From: Ancylobacter novellus
Lineage (GTDB): Bacteria > Pseudomonadota > Alphaproteobacteria > Rhizobiales > Xanthobacteraceae
Direction: 5' to 3'
DNA: 21,300 bases
NCBI GenBank assembly: GCA_003241485.1
Contig: QFQD01000059.1
Coordinates: 1-21,300, forward strand
Positions within the stretch are counted from its first letter, which is position 1. Each line of letters begins with the position of its first letter. A program made the position numbers and the translations under genes. Below the pieces are notes generated by a model. The model saw only the letters and a list, made by a program, of their open reading frames with translations. It searched no databases and was not told where the DNA came from. Below are positions 1-7,829 of the stretch, one piece after another.

Positions 1-371
1 ATCTCCATCTGGTGGAAGATCATAAGCGGCGTGCGATAGCCCTGCATTCGCATCTTCGCCCACAGGATCGACGCCACGAACGGATTTGGCGCGTGAAACT
101 GCACCGCCGCATAGTCGCCCGGCCGCAGCCGCGTGAGCATTCCGAAGGACAAGGGCTGGGAAAACAGCTTTTTCTGGGAGGCGAGGCGGATGACTCTTAC
201 GCCGTTGATGTTGGTGATGCCGGTGTTGCCGTCATGGGCGCTGACGAGGACGTCAACGTCGTAGCTGCGCGCCAGCCCCTCGGCGAAGTGGCGCGTCACC
301 AGTTCGATCCCGCCATTGAACGGCGCGTAATATTTCCCGATGACGAGAATCTTTTCGCGTTTGATGGCCAT
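1..371 (-). CDS. Family-4 glycosyltransferase, N-terminal part (cut by window edge)
   Basis: The minus strand opens with ATG at 371-369 and stays open to the left edge (123 residues visible). The start KILVIGKYYAPFNGGIE is the first beta-strand and Gly-rich loop of GT-B fold, family-4 glycosyltransferases. It is followed by an HFAEGLA helix, a VDVLVSAHDG strand and a PNPFVASILWA segment, all typical of the N-terminal acceptor-binding half. The family transfers sugars from nucleotide-sugar donors during polysaccharide or glycolipid assembly at the cytoplasmic face. The donor-binding half lies outside the window, so donor and acceptor cannot be guessed. A perfect 12-bp palindrome, CGGAGGCCTCCG (381-392), sits just upstream. 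The next gene is divergent, 280 bp away. Confidence 0.85.
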   Translation of the reverse strand, partial: MAIKREKILVIGKYYAPFNGGIELVTRHFAEGLARSYDVDVLVSAHDGNTGITNINGVRVIRLASQKKLFSQPLSFGMLTRLRPGDYAAVQFHAPNPFVASILWAKMRMQGYRTPLMIFHQME

Positions 372-651
372 GGCTCGCGGCGGAGGCCTCCGTGCCCCAA
401 AATTGCGTGTCGGCAGCAGGATGATGTGCCGGCGAATCCGTACCGGCCCGAGCGCAAGGCCTAAAGGATTGCGAGGCGATCTGCGAGGATTTGCTGCACT
501 GCCGCGCCGCGAAACGCCCGTGCGCGCTGTTCCGCCGCTGTTGCGCGCGCGACCCGGCGAGAGGCAGATCGGCATGACCCAGGGTTAGCGTACTGGCCGT
601 CCCCGCCGCGATCGGCTATCCACCCCCGCCTCCGGAGGAAGGGGCGAGCAC

Positions 652-2172
652 ATGCACCGGCAAGGGAAGATCGACGGCCAACGCCGCGCCAGCGCGCGCG
701 ACTGGATCGCCCTCGCGGTGATCTCGCTGCCCTGTCTGGTCTACGCCATGGACCTGACGGTGCTGAACCTTGCCGTGCCGCATCTGGCGCTCGCGCTTGC
801 CCCGTCGGCGTCGGAACTGCTGTGGATCATCGACATTTACGGCTTCATGGTCGCGGGCACGCTGGTGCTGATGGGCACGCTGGGCGACCGCATCGGCCGC
901 CGGCGCCTGCTGCTGATCGGGGCGGCGGCGTTCGCGCTCGCCTCGATTCTCGCCGCCTGCGCGCGCAGCGCGCCTGAACTGATCGCCGCGCGGGCCATTC
1001 TCGGCGTGGCGGGGGCGACGCTGGCGCCGTCGACGCTGTCGCTGCTGCGCAACATCTTCCTCGATGAGCGCGAGCGGACCTTCGCCATCGGCGTATGGAT
1101 CGCCTGCTTCTCGGCCGGTGCCGCCCTCGGTCCGCTGGCCGGCGGGGTGATCCTCACCTTCTTCTGGTGGGGCGCGGTGTTCCTCGCCGCCGTGCCGGTC
1201 ATGATCGGCCTGCTGATTCTCGGTCCGCTGCTGCTGCCGGAATTCCGGGACGAGAGCGCCGGTCGGCTGGATATTCTCAGCGCCGTGCAGTCCATCGTCG
1301 CCACGCTCGCCGTGATCTACGGGATGAAGCACGTCGCCGAGCACGGGCCCGGTCTGGAAGCGGCCGCCGCCATCCTGCTTGGCCTGATTGTCGGCAGCTT
1401 CTTCATCCGCCGGCAGAAGCGTCTGGCGGACCCGATGCTGGACCTGTCGCTGTTCGCCAATCCCGGTATCGGTGCCGCGCTCTGCGTGAATGTGACGGCG
1501 ATGCTGGGCGCGATGGGCATCTTCGTCTTCATCTCGCAATATCTCCAGCTGGTGCTGGGGATGAGCGCGCTGGAAGCGGGGCTGTGGACCGCGCCGTCGG
1601 GCGTGTGCTTCGCGCTCGGCTCTATGCTGACGCCGCAATTGCTGCGCTTCTGGCGCCCGACCGCCGTGCTCACGGGCGGCCTGCTGCTGGCCGCACTGGG
1701 TTTCCTGCTGCTTACCCAGGTGCGGCAGGAATCGTCCATGGCCGTGCTTATGACGGCGATCGTGATGCTGTGCTGCGGGCTCTCGCCGGTCGGAACGGTG
1801 ACGATCGACTTCGTGATGAAGCTGGCGCCGGCGGAGCGGGCAGGGGCGGCGTCCGCCATTTCGGAAACCAGCTTCGAGTTCGGCGGCGCGCTCGGCATCG
1901 CCGTGCTCGGTAGCCTGGTCTCGGCGAGCTATCGCCTGGGAATGGCGGATGTCGATCTCGCCGGCGTGCCGCCCGACATGGCGGAGGCGGCTCGCCGCAC
2001 GCTGGATGCAGCGGTGATCGGCGCGGGCAAGCTGCCGGCGGATGCGGCGGCGCGGTTGCTGGAGGCGGCACACGCGGCGTTCGCGGTGGCGCTTGACCGG
2101 GCGGCGATGGCCTGCGTGCTCACCACCACGGTCGCCCTTGTCATCGTGCGCTGGCGGCTGCGCCGGCTGTGA
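652..2172 (+). CDS. MFS exporter, DHA2 (EmrB/QacA/SmvA-like) 14-helix family
   Basis: A 506-residue hydrophobic protein with the length and motifs of the 14-helix drug:H+ antiporter-2 family. Residues 33-43 carry the helix-1 motif MDLTVLNLAVP, residues 75-85 the loop 2-3 motif A (GTLGDRIGRRR), and residues 154-165 the antiporter motif C (SAGAALGPLAGG). Such proteins expel cationic or amphipathic compounds across the inner membrane using the proton gradient; the overall look is closest to SmvA/QacA. The substrate cannot be told from sequence. The ATG at 652 follows a purine-rich GGAGGAAGGGG stretch. No periplasmic adaptor or regulator gene is adjacent. A hairpin, GCCGGC-tgtga-GCCGGC (2162-2178), spans the stop codon, and the next gene converges 22 bp downstream. 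Confidence 0.9.
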   Translation: MHRQGKIDGQRRASARDWIALAVISLPCLVYAMDLTVLNLAVPHLALALAPSASELLWIIDIYGFMVAGTLVLMGTLGDRIGRRRLLLIGAAAFALASILAACARSAPELIAARAILGVAGATLAPSTLSLLRNIFLDERERTFAIGVWIACFSAGAALGPLAGGVILTFFWWGAVFLAAVPVMIGLLILGPLLLPEFRDESAGRLDILSAVQSIVATLAVIYGMKHVAEHGPGLEAAAAILLGLIVGSFFIRRQKRLADPMLDLSLFANPGIGAALCVNVTAMLGAMGIFVFISQYLQLVLGMSALEAGLWTAPSGVCFALGSMLTPQLLRFWRPTAVLTGGLLLAALGFLLLTQVRQESSMAVLMTAIVMLCCGLSPVGTVTIDFVMKLAPAERAGAASAISETSFEFGGALGIAVLGSLVSASYRLGMADVDLAGVPPDMAEAARRTLDAAVIGAGKLPADAAARLLEAAHAAFAVALDRAAMACVLTTTVALVIVRWRLRRL

Positions 2173-2194
2173 GCCGGCACCGCCGCGACGTCGT

Positions 2195-3547
2195 TCACGC
2201 CTCGATGTCGATGTCGCGCGTTTCCGAGCCGAGCAGCAGGGCGATCAGCGTCAGGCCCGCCATGGCGGAGAGATAGACGCCGACCCAGAACGGACTGCCG
2301 CCGCCCCAGCTCCACAGCGCCACCGCGATGAAGGGAGCCACCGCCGCGCCGAGGATGGAGGACACGTTGTAGGCGATGCCTGACCCGGTGTAGCGCACAT
2401 TGGCCGGGAACAGCTCCGGCAGCAGCGCGCCCATCGGCCCGAAGGTCATGCCCATCAGGCTGAAGCCCACCACCAGCCAGGCGACGACGCCGACCGTGCC
2501 GGCCGACAGGAACGGCACCCAGAGGAGGCCGAACACGATGATCGCCGCCGTGACCCCGATCAGCGTGCGGCGCCGGCCCCAGCGGTCGGCCCACGGGCCG
2601 GACAGCATGGTGAACAGGCCGAAGAACACGACGCCGAAGATCATCATCAGCACGAAGGTGCGGTAGTCATAGCCGAGGCCGGGCAGGGCGGCGGTGGCGG
2701 CGGCGCGCCCGTAGCTCAGCGAGAAGGTCGTCATCAGGTAGAAAAGCACATAGGTCGCGAGCATGTAGAAGGTGCCGAGCACCAGCTGGCGCGTATGGGT
2801 GCGAAACACCGAGACCAGCGGCACGTTGTGCACCTTGCCCGCCTTGACGGTCTTCTCGAACGCCTTGCTCTCGACGAGGTTGAGCCGCACCCACAGGCCG
2901 ACCACGACCATGACGATCGAGAACAGGAACGGAATGCGCCAGCCCCAGCTGAGGAAGGCTTCCGACGGGCGCGAGGGATCTTCCGACGGCAGCAGGGCGG
3001 CGATGATGAGGAACAGGCCGTTGGCAATGATGAAGCCGAGCGGTGCGCCGAGCTGCGGGAAAGTGCCGTAAAGCGCGCGCTTGCCGGGCGGGGCGTTCTC
3101 GGTGGCGACCAGCGCCGCACCGCTCCACTCGCCGCCCAGGGCGAAGCCCTGCGAAAGGCGCATCACCACCAGCAGCGCGGGGGCGAGCCAGCCCACCTGA
3201 TGGAAGGTAGGCAGCGCGCCGATCAGGAAGGTGGCGATGCCCATGGTGAGCAGCGCGCCAACCAGCGTCGCCTTGCGCCCGCGCCGGTCGCCGAGATGAC
3301 CGAAGAAGATCGCACCGAGCGGGCGCGCCACCATGGCGGCACCGAACACGGCGAACGACGCAAGAAGTGCGGTGGTATCGTTGCCGGCCGGGAAAAACAG
3401 ATGCGGGAAGACCAGCACCGCCGCGGTGGCATAGACGTAGAAATCGTAGAACTCGATCGTGGTGCCGATCAGGCTCGCAAGGATGACGCGCGAGCGCGGA
3501 TTGGCGACGACAGCGCCGGCGGGTGCGGCGGCAAGCGTAGACGACAT
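2195..3547 (-). CDS. MFS transporter, metabolite:H+ symporter (MHS/ShiA-ProP-like) family
   Basis: A 450-residue, 12-helix MFS protein. The MHS family is recognised by IEFYDFYVYATAA in helix 1 (residues 31-43), motif A FGHLGDRRGRK (82-92) and RLSQGFALGGEWSG in helix 4 (130-143). MHS members import dicarboxylates, shikimate, proline/betaine or aromatic acids with protons. The family resemblance is strong but the substrate is undetermined. The ATG at 3547 has GGAGC about 11 bp upstream. It is on the same strand as the small membrane-peptide gene 142 bp upstream; two hairpins lie in that gap. It converges with the DHA2 exporter, to which it is not closely related. Confidence 0.9.
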   Translation of the reverse strand: MSSTLAAAPAGAVVANPRSRVILASLIGTTIEFYDFYVYATAAVLVFPHLFFPAGNDTTALLASFAVFGAAMVARPLGAIFFGHLGDRRGRKATLVGALLTMGIATFLIGALPTFHQVGWLAPALLVVMRLSQGFALGGEWSGAALVATENAPPGKRALYGTFPQLGAPLGFIIANGLFLIIAALLPSEDPSRPSEAFLSWGWRIPFLFSIVMVVVGLWVRLNLVESKAFEKTVKAGKVHNVPLVSVFRTHTRQLVLGTFYMLATYVLFYLMTTFSLSYGRAAATAALPGLGYDYRTFVLMMIFGVVFFGLFTMLSGPWADRWGRRRTLIGVTAAIIVFGLLWVPFLSAGTVGVVAWLVVGFSLMGMTFGPMGALLPELFPANVRYTGSGIAYNVSSILGAAVAPFIAVALWSWGGGSPFWVGVYLSAMAGLTLIALLLGSETRDIDIEA

Positions 3548-3571
3548 CGAATGAATGCTCCGAAGGCGGCG

Positions 3572-3621
3572 CGACGCTCAAAGGGCGTCGGGCGACCGAA
3601 TATTACTCAGGTCGCCCTTTT
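3572..3621. promoter_or_regulatory. Two adjoining hairpins upstream of the MHS transporter
   Basis: CGACGC (3572-3577) can pair with GCGTCG (3585-3590), and GGGCGACC (3590-3597) with GGTCGCCC (3610-3617); the two stems share base 3590. On the plus strand the second stem is followed by TTTT, like a weak intrinsic terminator, but no plus-strand gene ends here. On the minus strand the pair lies in the probable leader of the transporter gene or marks the end of the small upstream gene. Function is not established. Confidence 0.4.
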
Positions 3622-3689
3622 AGAGCATGATCCGCGTCGGTGCAGCCTGCCGGCCTAATACTTTAGGCCCCCGCGCCCGCCTCTCTGGC

Positions 3690-3833
3690 TCAGCCCGGCG
3701 GGTCGACCTTGACGCCCTGCGGGCCGACTTCGATCTGCAGCGAGTTCTTGTCTCGCTCATAGGCCTGATAGGCGAAAATGCCGGCGACGACGGCCAGCAC
3801 AACGACCAGCGCGCCCAGAATGGTTCTGTTCAT
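3690..3833 (-). CDS. Small single-helix membrane peptide, 47 residues
   Basis: An open frame of 47 codons starts with ATG at 3833-3831 and ends with TGA at 3692-3690. The product begins MNRTILGALVVV and carries one N-terminal hydrophobic helix (about residues 4-22), then AYERDKNS and a short polar tail ending VKVDPPG. Codons are mostly G/C-ending as in the neighbours, and a GGGGA stretch lies about 7 bp upstream. This short-helix-plus-polar-tail layout is common for unstudied inner-membrane peptides of Hyphomicrobiales. No function can be assigned. It is upstream of and codirectional with the MHS transporter, though 142 bp away, so co-transcription is uncertain. Confidence 0.6.
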   Translation of the reverse strand: MNRTILGALVVVLAVVAGIFAYQAYERDKNSLQIEVGPQGVKVDPPG

Positions 3834-4149
3834 GTTCAATCCCCGTTTCCGGCAAACCCGTTGCCTTGGCAGGCCGGGTCTGTTCGTACCGGCTTGCGGT
3901 ACTTGAACGCGGTCGAGGGTGTCTGGTTCCCGTCAAGAATGAATTGCCGGCTTACGGAACGGCGGTGCGGCCGATCTCCTCTGGTCGGGCCTCGGGCCCG
4001 GCATCGGTGCAAGCAACGCGCTCCCCTGTCGCTCCGTCCTCTGCGGGAGATGGGCGCGTTTATGCTGCGCCTCAGCCTCGTGGGCCGTGTGTCCATGCAA
4101 GAACGGAAGCGAGAGTATTAATCTCTCCCGCCCTTCCCCTACGTTGCTA

Positions 4150-4242
4150 ATACCTAGGTATGTATGCGTAATCATTCTTGCCGTTAGGTCATTATATCCT
4201 GGTATATTGCATGTTGAATCTTGATGAATAGATGATATCTAT
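4150..4242. promoter_or_regulatory. AT-rich operator-like dyads upstream of oxlT
   Basis: ATACCTAGGTAT (4150-4161) is a perfect 12-bp palindrome. ATATCCTGGTAT (4194-4205) matches it at 9 of 12 positions, centre to centre 44 bp away, close to four helical turns. ATAGAT-gat-ATCTAT (4228-4242) is a third inverted repeat. Paired dyads in an AT-rich island of a GC-rich genome are what a dimeric repressor or activator site would look like. Which protein binds is unknown, and no regulator gene is adjacent to oxlT. Confidence 0.4.
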
Positions 4243-4280
4243 GAATTGAGAGTTAGTGGTGCGTGATGTCGTGGTGTAGT

Positions 4281-4317
4281 TCTTTACCAAGCGTCACTTT
4301 ATGACGGTGGGTAAAGA
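4281..4317 (+). promoter_or_regulatory. Nested hairpin in the probable oxlT leader
   Basis: An 8-bp outer stem, TCTTTACC (4281-4288) with GGTAAAGA (4310-4317), encloses a symmetrical 3/3 internal loop, then a 5-bp inner stem CGTCA (4292-4296) with TGACG (4302-4306) and a 5-base loop. It ends about 140 bp before the oxlT start codon. No U-run follows directly, so it is not a standard terminator. It does not match a riboswitch class I recognise. Confidence 0.4.
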
Positions 4318-4459
4318 GGCGCGGCGGGGCTTTATTAGGGCTTGCCGGCGCGACCCGACCATATGCCACGGACGTGTTTTCAGCAGATGAGGCGTATGAG
4401 CGCCTCCGCCGAAGCGGCCGCGAAGAGCCGCGTGGTGGCAACAGGTCGAGGAAACGTCA

Positions 4460-5782
4460 ATGCAAGCGAGCGCAACAACTCCGCAGACAGGTGCACGCCC
4501 CTGGGAATCCTGGTTCCAGCTGGCATGCGGCATCGTCTGCATGGCGATGATCGCCAATCTTCAATATGGCTGGACGCTGTTCGTCGACCCGATCGACGCC
4601 AAGCACCAGTGGGGCCGCGCGGCCATCCAGCTGGCTTTCACCCTTTTCGTGCTCACCGAGACCTGGCTCGTGCCGATCGAGGCGTGGTTCGTCGATCGCT
4701 ACGGCCCGCGCGTCGTCATCCTGTTCGGCGGCGTGACCATCGCGCTGGCCTGGACGGTGAACTCCTACGCCACCTCGCTGCCGATGCTGTATCTCGGCTC
4801 CGTGCTCGGCGGCATCGGCTCGGGCGCGGTGTACGGCACCTGCGTCGGTAACGCGCTGAAGTGGTTCCCCTACCGCCGCGGCCTCGCGGCGGGTGCCACG
4901 GCTGCCGGCTTCGGCGCGGGCGCGGCGCTGACCGTGGTGCCGATCGCCGCGATGATCGCCACGCGTGGCTATGAGGCGGCGTTCTTCTGGTTCGGCCTCG
5001 GGCAGGGCGCCATCGTCTGCCTGATGTCGGTGTTCCTCTACGCGCCGAAGTTCAAGATCGCCGCGCCGAAGAAGCCCAGCAAGCTGCCGCAGAGCAAGGT
5101 GGACTTCAAGCCGGCGCAGACCATCTCCAAGCCGGTGTTCTGGCTGCTCTACCTGATGTTCGTCATGGTCGCCTCGGGCGGCCTGATGGCGGCGGCGCAG
5201 ATCGGCCCCATCGCGCATGATCTCGGCGTGGCCGACGTGCCGGTGAACCTCATCGGCCTGCAGGCGGCGGCGCTGACGCTGGCCATCTCGCTCGACCGTA
5301 TCTTCGACGGCTTCGGCCGCCCGCTGTTCGGCTACATCTCCGACCGCATCGGCCGCGAGAACACCATGTTCATCGCCTTCGGCACGGCGGCGGCGGCGCT
5401 GCTGATGCTGGTCTATCACGGCTCGAACCCGCTGGTGTTCGTGCTCGCCACGGCCTGCTTCTTCGGCGTGTTCGGCGAGATCTACTCGCTGTTCCCGGCC
5501 ACGGCCGGCGACACCTTCGGCTCGAAGTTCGCCGCGACCAATGCCGGCATGCTCTACACCGCCAAGGGCACGGCGGCGCTGCTGGTGCCGCTCGCCAGCA
5601 TCGTGGCGGCGAAATATGGCTGGTACGCCGTGTTCGCCATCGCGGTCGGGCTCAACGCGACGGCGGCCTTCCTCGCCATGTTCGTGCTGAAGCCGCTGCG
5701 TGGCCGCTTCATCGCCCGCACCGCCGTCGAGGCGGAGAGCTATGCGGCGAGCCCGGTCGGCCGGCAGTCGCCGGCGCACTGA
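4460..5782 (+). CDS. oxlT: Oxalate/formate antiporter (OxlT-type MFS)
   Basis: A 440-residue, 12-helix MFS carrier. It has the OxlT look: NLQYGWTLFVDPI in helix 1 (residues 33-45), WFVDRYGPR in loop 2-3 (76-84), FGRPLFGYISDRIGR in helix 8 and its loop (285-299), and MLYTAKGTAALL in helix 11 (364-375). Arg287 and Lys369 lie where the charged substrate residues of Oxalobacter OxlT (Arg272, Lys355) are expected, with nearly the same spacing; this alignment is from memory. OxlT swaps divalent oxalate for monovalent formate, supporting oxalate use. The ATG at 4460 has GAGGA at 7-bp spacing. No oxalyl-CoA decarboxylase or formyl-CoA transferase gene is in view, so transport of a related dicarboxylate cannot be excluded. 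A strong terminator follows. Confidence 0.85.
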   Translation: MQASATTPQTGARPWESWFQLACGIVCMAMIANLQYGWTLFVDPIDAKHQWGRAAIQLAFTLFVLTETWLVPIEAWFVDRYGPRVVILFGGVTIALAWTVNSYATSLPMLYLGSVLGGIGSGAVYGTCVGNALKWFPYRRGLAAGATAAGFGAGAALTVVPIAAMIATRGYEAAFFWFGLGQGAIVCLMSVFLYAPKFKIAAPKKPSKLPQSKVDFKPAQTISKPVFWLLYLMFVMVASGGLMAAAQIGPIAHDLGVADVPVNLIGLQAAALTLAISLDRIFDGFGRPLFGYISDRIGRENTMFIAFGTAAAALLMLVYHGSNPLVFVLATACFFGVFGEIYSLFPATAGDTFGSKFAATNAGMLYTAKGTAALLVPLASIVAAKYGWYAVFAIAVGLNATAAFLAMFVLKPLRGRFIARTAVEAESYAASPVGRQSPAH

Positions 5783-5806
5783 GGTCGTATGCCTGAATGA
5801 GAAAAG

Positions 5807-5833
5807 CGCGCCGGGTCCTGCCCGGCGCGTTTT
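5807..5833. terminator. Bidirectional intrinsic terminator between oxlT and amidase
   Basis: CGCGCCGGG (5807-5815) pairs perfectly with CCCGGCGCG (5821-5829) across a 5-base loop. TTTTCGTTTT follows on the plus strand, and CTTTTC follows on the minus strand. It lies between two convergent genes and should stop both transcripts. Confidence 0.9.
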
Positions 5834-5845
5834 CGTTTTGGGGCG

Positions 5846-6649
5846 TCAGCCCTCCGTCAGCGGCCGATAGGTTTCGGGCCGGCGGTCGCGCAGATGGGTG
5901 TTGAACGCCCGCGACTCCTTGAGCCGCGCCGGGTCTATGTCCACAAGGACGAGTTCCTCGCCCTCGCCGGCAAGCACGAGATTGCCGCCATTGGGATCGC
6001 CGACGCAGCTCAGCCCGATATAGTCCAGCTCGCCTTCCGTCCCGCAGCGATTGGCGTAGACGACGAAGACCTCGTTCTCGAAGGCGCGGGCCGGCACGAT
6101 GAAGCGCGAGACGGCGTCATAGGGCTTCATGTTGGCGGTGGGCACCAGCACGATGTCGGCGCCGGCCAGAGCGAGCGCGCGCACCGCCTCGGGAAACTCG
6201 ACGTCGTAGCAGATGAGCAGGCCGAGCTTCAGCCCGCCGATCTCGGCGATGTCGGCCCGGCCCTCGCCCGGCGCGAACATGCCGCGGTCGAGGTCGCCGA
6301 ACAGATGCGTCTTGCGGTAGTTGAGCCGCGCCTGCCCATCCGGCCCGATCAGCTGCGCGGAATTATAGACCACGCCGCCCTCGTCCAGCTCGGGATAGCC
6401 GTAGCAGACGGCGATGCCGAGACGCTGCGCGATCTCGCCCACCTGCCGCGCGTTCGGGCCGTCCGCCGGCTCGGCAGAGGCGCGGGCGGCCTCGCGTCCG
6501 ATATTGTAGCCGGAGAGAAACATCTCCGGCGCGATGAGCAGCTCCGCGCCACGGTCTGCGGCCGCGGCGGCGGCGGCGTCCAGTATCTGGAGGTTGGCGG
6601 CGGGGCGATTGCCGGAATCCCCCGCCGTCTGCAGCAGTGCGATCCGCAT
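5846..6649 (-). CDS. Nitrilase-superfamily carbon-nitrogen hydrolase (aliphatic amidase type)
   Basis: A 267-residue member of the nitrilase superfamily, which hydrolyses amide bonds with a Glu-Lys-Cys triad. The triad is visible: Glu42 in IAPEMFLSGY, Lys113 in YRKTHLF and Cys147 in LLICYDVEFPE. Length and motifs resemble the short amidases RamA and DavA (5-aminovaleramidase) more than the longer N-carbamoylputrescine amidase AguB. The gene is coupled to a ureohydrolase: the upstream stop and this start overlap by one base (TGATG at 6651-6647). A likely role is to turn 4-guanidinobutyramide, or a similar omega-amino amide, into the acid that the ureohydrolase then cleaves. This is inference from the pairing. 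A shared terminator lies downstream. Confidence 0.85.
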   Translation of the reverse strand: MRIALLQTAGDSGNRPAANLQILDAAAAAAADRGAELLIAPEMFLSGYNIGREAARASAEPADGPNARQVGEIAQRLGIAVCYGYPELDEGGVVYNSAQLIGPDGQARLNYRKTHLFGDLDRGMFAPGEGRADIAEIGGLKLGLLICYDVEFPEAVRALALAGADIVLVPTANMKPYDAVSRFIVPARAFENEVFVVYANRCGTEGELDYIGLSCVGDPNGGNLVLAGEGEELVLVDIDPARLKESRAFNTHLRDRRPETYRPLTEG

Positions 6650-7704
6650 CAGCTGCCGCGCCGCGCCTTGAGCGCGGTCACCGACATGCAGAAGATCTCG
6701 AACAGCACCTGCGCCGCCGCGTGGGCGGTGTTGGAGGTGGGGTCATATTGCGGGGCGATCTCGACCACATCGCCGCCGATGACGTCGAGGCCGTTGAGGC
6801 CGCGCAGGATCTCCAGCACCTCGCGCGAGGTGAGGCCGCCGATTTCCGGCGTGCCGGTGCCGGGCGCGAAGGCGGGATCGAGGCTGTCGACGTCGAAGGA
6901 GACATAGACCGGGCCGGTGCCGAGAATCGCCTTCGCCTTCTCGATGATCGCCGGCACGCCCATGCCGGTGACGTCCTCGGCGTGGATCACCGTCATGCCG
7001 CTCTCATAGGAGAACTCCCACAGGAATTCGGCGCCGCCGCGAATGCCGATCTGGATCGTGCGGGTGGGGTCCAGCGTGCCGTCCAGCACCGCCTTGCGGA
7101 AGGGGCCGCCATGGTGGAACTTCGAGCCCTCATAGACGCCCGACGTGTCGCAATGGGCGTCGATGTGCAGCATGCCGACCGGGCGCTTCTCGCCCACCGC
7201 CTTGAGGATGGAGCCGGTGATGGAATGGTCGCCGCCGACCGAGAGCGGGATCACCCCCGCCGCGACGACCTTCTTGTAGAAGGCCTCGATGTCGGCGTGG
7301 CAGCTCTCCAGGCTGAAGCGGCTGACAAAGGGCACGTCGCCAATATCGGCCACCTTGGCATCGGCGGCGGGCACCATGCCGAGCACATGCTCATAAGGCC
7401 CGACACGCTCGATGGCCCGCACCGCGCGCGGCCCGAGGCGGGCGCCGGCGCGGTTGGTGACGCCGAGGTCCATCGGCACGCCGATGAGCGCCACGTCGAG
7501 GCCGCCGAAATCCGCCATCTCCTGCACGTCGGGGCGGTAGGGCGCGTCGAGCAGCGTCGCCGCATTGGCCCACGGCCAGACGCGGCGATCGCCGCCCTTG
7601 AACTGAAGCTCGGCCACCCGCTTGAAGGTCGGATCGAAGATCACTCCACCCTGGATGGAGCCGTATTTCGCGCGGAGCTGCTCAAGCTTTTCCTGATCGG
7701 ACAT
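6649..7704 (-). CDS. Ureohydrolase of the agmatinase/guanidinobutyrase type
   Basis: A 351-residue binuclear-metal ureohydrolase. The metal-binding set is complete: His160 in GGDHSIT, Asp182/His184/Asp186 in HIDAHCDT, and Asp271/Asp273 in SFDVDSLDPAFAPGTGTPE. These enzymes cleave a guanidino group, releasing urea. The substrate may be agmatine, 4-guanidinobutyrate, 3-guanidinopropionate or guanidine, and motifs alone do not decide. The protein is longer than the roughly 305-320 residues of typical SpeB or GbuA, with an N-terminal extension of about 35 residues. The start ATG at 7704 has a GAGG purine stretch at good spacing. Coupling to an amidase favours guanidinobutyrate from arginine oxidation, leading to GABA plus urea. 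No arginine monooxygenase or urease gene is in the window. Confidence 0.88.
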   Translation of the reverse strand: MSDQEKLEQLRAKYGSIQGGVIFDPTFKRVAELQFKGGDRRVWPWANAATLLDAPYRPDVQEMADFGGLDVALIGVPMDLGVTNRAGARLGPRAVRAIERVGPYEHVLGMVPAADAKVADIGDVPFVSRFSLESCHADIEAFYKKVVAAGVIPLSVGGDHSITGSILKAVGEKRPVGMLHIDAHCDTSGVYEGSKFHHGGPFRKAVLDGTLDPTRTIQIGIRGGAEFLWEFSYESGMTVIHAEDVTGMGVPAIIEKAKAILGTGPVYVSFDVDSLDPAFAPGTGTPEIGGLTSREVLEILRGLNGLDVIGGDVVEIAPQYDPTSNTAHAAAQVLFEIFCMSVTALKARRGS

Positions 7705-7829
7705 TTTCGCCTCATAGGTCTGGAAGTGCAGCTAACCTATCTGGCGGGCCCGATGCGGGGGAAGGGGGCTTGTGGTCCCCTCCCATCTTCCTTCGTCGGA
7801 TGACGAACAGTGTGGCGCGCGAGGCGCAG

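Larger units (their letters stand above)
3834..4459. other. Long intergenic region upstream of oxlT
   Basis: These 626 bp show no convincing gene in any frame. The left half has ordinary GC-rich composition. From about 4140 to 4270 the sequence turns strongly AT-rich and holds three dyad elements. Beyond that lie a nested hairpin (4281-4317), a small stem AGGCG-tatgag-CGCCT (4390-4405) and the oxlT ribosome-binding site (GAGGA, 4448-4452). The region most likely contains the oxlT promoter, its operators and a structured leader. Confidence 0.5.

Noticed and set aside
616..2073. 485-codon open frame antisense to the DHA2 exporter
   Set aside because: Composition is Arg/His/Gln-rich filler with no domain; it is a GC-rich shadow of a well-recognised transporter gene.
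4200..4215. Sigma-54-like TGG...TTGC upstream of oxlT
   Set aside because: Spacing between the GG and GC elements is several bases too short.
4457..5779. 440-codon open frame antisense to oxlT
   Set aside because: It mirrors oxlT almost exactly and has no recognisable protein features; shadow frame.
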